NCBI RefSeq assembly: GCF_038181555.1
Contig: NZ_JBBWUA010000005.1
Span: forward strand, 1 to 64,000
Direction of reading: 5' to 3'
Length of the DNA: 64,000 nucleotides
Origin: Desulfitobacterium sp038181555
GTDB lineage: Bacteria > Bacillota > Desulfitobacteriia > Desulfitobacteriales > Desulfitobacteriaceae
This document shows, one piece after another, positions 60,671 to 64,000 of this stretch. Position 1 is the first letter of the stretch. The number at the start of each line of letters is the position of its first letter. The notes below the pieces were generated by a model that saw nothing but the letters and a program-made list of their open reading frames with translations, had not been told where the DNA came from and did no database searches. The position numbers and the translations under genes were made by a program.

Positions 60671-61507
60671 TCATCTAATAGATTTTAAAACGACTTCCGT
60701 CACGGCCTGGAATTCCTCGATGCTCAGAGTCTCAGCTCTCCGTTGCTGATCAATGCCAGCCTCGGACAAAATCTCACTCACTACTTTTTTATCCAGACTA
60801 AGCCCGCCGGCTAGGGAATTCCCTAAAGTCTTGCGCCGCTGGCTAAAGGAGGCCTTGACCACTCGGAAGAGATCCTTTTCCGACACGTGTAGACCTGGAT
60901 AAGGACGAAGCTCAAAGCGCACGACTGCCGAAGTGACCTTCGGGGCTGGCCAGAACGCCCTCGGCGGAACCTCAAAAAGCTTCTCCCCTTGGGCAGAGAT
61001 TTGCGCCGCCACGGAAAGGATACCATATTCCTTGCCCCCGGGCTTCGCGATCAAGCGATCAGCCACTTCCTTTTGTACCATGACCACCATACTTTGTAGA
61101 GAGTCCTTTTGCTCAAAAAAATGCATAAGCAGTGGGCTCGTAATGTAATAGGGGATGTTACCGACGAGAACTCCTTTCTGCTCACCCCAAATTTCCGCCA
61201 AATCCAGCTTTAAGGCATCCATATTCAAGATATCCACAGGTAAGCCTTGCAACTCTCGCTGGAGAAGGGTCACCTTTTCTCGATCCAGTTCCACCGCCCA
61301 TAGCTTTTCCGCCTTTGTCGCTAAGACGCGGGTCAGTACACCTAACCCAGGTCCAATCTCCACGATCGGTAGCTCAGGATCCCGAAGACTGGCTGTGGCA
61401 ATCTCCTCGATAATCCGGTCGTCAATCAGAAAGTTTTGACCTAAGGATTTGCGGGCCTTTGCTCCGCCCTTCTGCAAACGCCGAGTATAATTAGCTGCGT
61501 TCTCCAT
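60671..61507 (-). CDS. ksgA: 16S rRNA (adenine-1518/1519 N6) dimethyltransferase
   Basis: Late small-subunit maturation enzyme (RsmA). It has KARKSLGQNFLIDDRI, the SAM site VEIGPGLGVLT, the catalytic NIPYYITSPLLMHF and the C-terminal helical domain with FSQRRKTLGNSL. Its 278 aa are normal. It overlaps rnmV by 17 bp, a conserved pairing. Confidence 0.97.
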   Translation of the reverse strand: MENAANYTRRLQKGGAKARKSLGQNFLIDDRIIEEIATASLRDPELPIVEIGPGLGVLTRVLATKAEKLWAVELDREKVTLLQRELQGLPVDILNMDALKLDLAEIWGEQKGVLVGNIPYYITSPLLMHFFEQKDSLQSMVVMVQKEVADRLIAKPGGKEYGILSVAAQISAQGEKLFEVPPRAFWPAPKVTSAVVRFELRPYPGLHVSEKDLFRVVKASFSQRRKTLGNSLAGGLSLDKKVVSEILSEAGIDQQRRAETLSIEEFQAVTEVVLKSIR

Positions 61508-62087
61508 GCCCTGCCTCCCTTACTGCCTCAACAAACTCCTCACGGGTAATGCTAAAAAGGTTTAACCTCCGCAGAAACTGCTTGCCATTTGCATCCCCTA
61601 TCCCCAATATCTTGCCCACTGCCAAGCGCCGCTGATTGGAGTCCTTCGACCCTACTAAGCCAGCCTCCCACAGATCCTTCGCTTCAAAGATGTTCTGGTC
61701 CATATGCTTATCCCTCTGGCTGCTCTTCTCCTGTCCAGTCTCGAGAGAACCACTTCTTATCTTCTCAAAAGCCTGTCGTATATCCTCAGGCCGGGCATTT
61801 TCAACCCCGATATCATCATCATTCTTCGAACGCGCATCCTTTTTAGCAAGGTACACATGTTTAGCACTCGGGACTCGCTGACAAATGCGGGCGCGGATTT
61901 GCTCCCCTACTGAATCGGGGTCCGTAAAAACAATGACTCCACTCCGTAGCGCCGCCTCAGCAATAAAATCCAATTTTTCCTGGGTTAATCCATACCCATC
62001 TGTCCACAGGATATCCACAGCCCCTAAAGCTCTTCGCACAGCATGTGCATCATTTTTTCCTTCGACCACTATCAATTCCTCTATCAT
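61491..62087 (-). CDS. rnmV: ribonuclease M5
   Basis: TOPRIM-domain nuclease that matures 5S rRNA. It shows ELIVVEGKNDAHAVRRAL (catalytic Glu), VIVFTDPDSVGEQIRARI (DxD) and YLAKKDA with the GVENA context. The C-terminal domain covers about 120-198. It lies directly upstream of ksgA as in B. subtilis. Confidence 0.95.
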   Translation of the reverse strand: MIEELIVVEGKNDAHAVRRALGAVDILWTDGYGLTQEKLDFIAEAALRSGVIVFTDPDSVGEQIRARICQRVPSAKHVYLAKKDARSKNDDDIGVENARPEDIRQAFEKIRSGSLETGQEKSSQRDKHMDQNIFEAKDLWEAGLVGSKDSNQRRLAVGKILGIGDANGKQFLRRLNLFSITREEFVEAVREAGHGERS

Positions 62088-62326
62088 ATTGAACGCAATC
62101 CCTCTCTAAGACTAAGAATCAAATTTCCGTATTATCCACAGCTTTTCTATATTACCCTAACTAAGGAAATTTAACAAATTATAATGTTTGAGTCTAACTT
62201 TAAATCAATCTTTATACTTCAATCTTCGCCCCTTCTCAAAACACGTCGATACTATCCCTATTTCTCCATAGATATTTCATTCCCTGCTATGACAAGCTCA
62301 AAGGTGGATTTCCTCACAACAAAGAT

Positions 62327-62356
62327 GGGGAACAGGCTTTAACTCCTGTTCCCCAT
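62327..62356 (-). terminator. terminator of the GH18 lipoprotein gene
   Basis: TGGGGAACAGG and CCTGTTCCCCA pair fully over 8 nt, 13 bp after the stop. The following ATCTTTGTTGTG is only moderately T-rich. Confidence 0.65.
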
Positions 62357-62368
62357 ACGAATTTGCTT

Positions 62369-63523
62369 TTACTTCTTATTTTTATTGGTTCCGTAGGTCT
62401 TAATTAGGCTATCCCAGATAGCGGGATCTTCCATACCCAATCTCCAGATTGCAACGCCATGGAGCTTATGCTCTCTAGCATATTCCATCTTCGGTTGTAG
62501 GCTCTGTTTGTTCTCGAAGTATACCTCATGACGTACACCATTAGCTGTGTAAGTATACCAAGGAACCTTATGCTCCTCGTCATACCCTACTTGTACTCCA
62601 TGCTTCTTCGCACGTGCCATGCTTTGTCCAAAGGATAAGTAATCAGGCATGGTTGGTTTGTTGGAACCCCAGTCAAAGGAGTAGACAGGGAGCCCTAAGA
62701 CAATCTTCTCTCTAGGAATCTTCGTTACTGCATAGGAAATAACCTTATTTACCCAGGCATGAGAAGAAATCGGTCCATGGGTCGTTCCCAGTCCATGCTC
62801 ATCATAGGTCATCAAGACGATTTGGTCAGCGTTTTTACCGATTGATGCATAATCATATGCTCCGGACCACAGGTCGGATGGATAATCGATAAACTTAGCA
62901 GGAATAGATACGTTGAGTACCTTGTCTTTCGCCTTTAAGGCACCGTGGAGTTCACCTAAAAAGGCAGTGAAGTTTTGACGGTCGGCAGGTGGTGTTTTTT
63001 CGATATCGATAGCTACACCATCCCATTTTTCATTGAGGGTCAGCTGAAGAATGTTGTTAACGAACTTGGAACGCTTCTGTGGATTGGCTAACACACTGTG
63101 GACCAAATTGGCATCAAAAAGGCCACCGCGCATGTTATGGATCAAAGCATAGGCTTTGGCTCCATTTTTCTGAGCTGCTTCCTTGATACTTAGATCTTTT
63201 TTCCCCGTAGTCATGATTTTTCCGTTCGCATCAAAAGAATACCAGAAGAAGGAAACCTCATCAAGTAATTTGATGTTCTTCATCATGGCTTCCTTTGAAC
63301 CGGGGATTTCGCCTTCAGGATCCGTATAGAATCCCATGACAACGCGTTTCTCTTCCCCAAGAACATCCTGACGGGTCTCTGCCTCAGCTTTTGGTGGCTC
63401 GCCACTCTCCGTGGCGATCTGATTAGGGGCTTGAGTGTTTTGCTGTTGGGCTGTATTACACCCCACTAAGCTAAGGCTCATAACCAAAACAGCAATTAAA
63501 TTAAAAGTCAGAAACCGCTTCAT
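62369..63523 (-). CDS. lipoprotein with glycoside hydrolase family 18 domain
   Basis: Exported lipoprotein (lipobox LVGC22) with a low-complexity linker (23-60) and a GH18 TIM barrel (about 60-375). The catalytic stretch is WDGVAIDIEKTP with D168, D173 and acid E175. IVLMTYDEHG and IVLGLPVYSFDWG fit the fold. Related spore-former proteins act on cortex or wall glycan with N-acetylglucosaminidase-like chemistry. The exact substrate is not evident. Nearby rnmV-ksgA and an amidase gene fit a wall or spore setting. Confidence 0.88.
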   Translation of the reverse strand: MKRFLTFNLIAVLVMSLSLVGCNTAQQQNTQAPNQIATESGEPPKAEAETRQDVLGEEKRVVMGFYTDPEGEIPGSKEAMMKNIKLLDEVSFFWYSFDANGKIMTTGKKDLSIKEAAQKNGAKAYALIHNMRGGLFDANLVHSVLANPQKRSKFVNNILQLTLNEKWDGVAIDIEKTPPADRQNFTAFLGELHGALKAKDKVLNVSIPAKFIDYPSDLWSGAYDYASIGKNADQIVLMTYDEHGLGTTHGPISSHAWVNKVISYAVTKIPREKIVLGLPVYSFDWGSNKPTMPDYLSFGQSMARAKKHGVQVGYDEEHKVPWYTYTANGVRHEVYFENKQSLQPKMEYAREHKLHGVAIWRLGMEDPAIWDSLIKTYGTNKNKK

Positions 63524-63761
63524 TCAGAAATCAACTCCTTCATCTTGATTCGGTCACCTGACTTTATTGTCCCCTCTTCAATTCACCTTATGTATAAGGA
63601 TGGCAAGAATACGAATCCACTATTTTACATTAGCAAAACTCAAGCTTTTAAAACATCTTAAAATCTAGCCTTCTTTCCCTAGCATTCCAATTTAAATCTT
63701 CATTTATTATTAAGTCATTGTAATTTTACGCCTATTCTATACTGTGTTTCCATTTTTTCAC

Positions 63762-64000
63762 TTAGGGCAAACCAAAATAATTGGCCACACCTTTGGCAAC
63801 GGCTTGTGCCAGCTGATCCTGATACCAGGGCTGCTGAAGCTTAGCAAACTCTTTCGGATTGCTGATATAGCCTAATTCCACAATCACCGCCGGCATCGGA
63901 GAATTCTTAATCAGATAAAAATCTCCCGGCTTGGCAATGCGGCGATTCATTCCTGGGACTTTAATAAGCTCTTGCTGAATGGTCTCGGCCAGCAGCTTTC
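63762..64000 (-). CDS. N-acetylmuramoyl-L-alanine amidase, C-terminal part (CwlD-like, cut by the window edge)
   Basis: The visible 79 codons end KLLAETIQQELIKVPG...MNRRIAKPGDFYLIKNS, MPAVIVELGYISNPKE and the closing GVANYFGLP. This is the end of a zinc-dependent Amidase_3 domain: ELGYISNP carries the catalytic Glu. The N-terminus lies beyond base 64000. By synteny and length of the tail it may be CwlD, which makes muramic-lactam in the spore cortex. Confidence 0.85.
   Translation of the reverse strand, partial: KLLAETIQQELIKVPGMNRRIAKPGDFYLIKNSPMPAVIVELGYISNPKEFAKLQQPWYQDQLAQAVAKGVANYFGLP

Noticed and set aside
60465..60674. Minus-strand frame of 69 codons between ksgA and the chemoreceptor gene
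   Set aside because: It starts at the ksgA stop, passes through the 22-bp ksgA terminator, is extremely AT-rich and lacks a ribosome-binding site.
62132..62140. Single perfect DnaA box TTATCCACA upstream of rnmV
   Set aside because: One isolated 9-mer is expected by chance and there are no neighbours, unlike the cluster near yabQ.

Overview
The window is chromosomal DNA from an endospore-forming, anaerobic Firmicute of the Desulfitobacterium/Peptococcaceae type. The evidence is a 16S rRNA 5' end with a large extra helix in the first variable region (an insertion I recall as typical of Desulfitobacterium), many sporulation genes (spoIIE, spoVT, spoVG, yabG, yabP, yabQ, fin), formate-tetrahydrofolate ligase, a MetF/MetV-type methylene-THF reductase and a corrinoid-protein activator homologue.

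The backbone reproduces the origin-proximal gene order of Bacillus subtilis from cwlD/ksgA to lysS and an rRNA operon, almost entirely on the minus strand. Read from high to low coordinates: cwlD-like amidase (cut by the edge), GH18 lipoprotein, rnmV-ksgA, [accessory block 53-60 kb], yabG, [cyanophycin genes and L,D-transpeptidase], ispE-gntR-purR, spoVG, glmU-prs, pth, [accessory block 34-41 kb], fin-mfd-prsA, spoVT, mazG-hup-rqcP, yabP-yabQ, HTH gene-divIC, S1 gene, spoIIE, tilS, ftsH, ndk, two DUF881 genes, fhs, an HD gene with folP-folB-folK, a DUF2520 gene with panC-panD, nadB-nadC-birA-coaX-dusB, greA, lysS, rrn. If synteny holds, oriC lies to the right and most genes run with the fork.

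Accessory material sits in the brackets and is often on the plus strand: an EF-hand-like protein, an ECF sigma/DUF4179 pair, an activator-like ATPase without its iron-sulfur domain, a PRC-barrel protein, a glycosyltransferase, a DUF1624 membrane protein, and two paralogous chemoreceptors that bracket a fused MetF-MetV reductase gene.

The intergenic DNA carries clear regulatory signals. These are tandem rrn promoters, a perfect greA promoter, a Spo0A-style 21-bp-spaced promoter before spoIIE, a sigma-G-like promoter before spoVT, a sigma-H promoter before spoVG, a sigma-K -10 before yabG and many intrinsic terminators. The most unusual items are an 11-bp-phased cluster of DnaA-box-like sequences between yabQ and the divIC operon, a 58-codon fin homologue whose ribosome-binding site is buried in a perfect hairpin, a branched 124-nt inverted-repeat element beside yabG, and the MetF-MetV/chemoreceptor arrangement. 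No CRISPR array, tRNA gene, transposase or prophage gene was seen.
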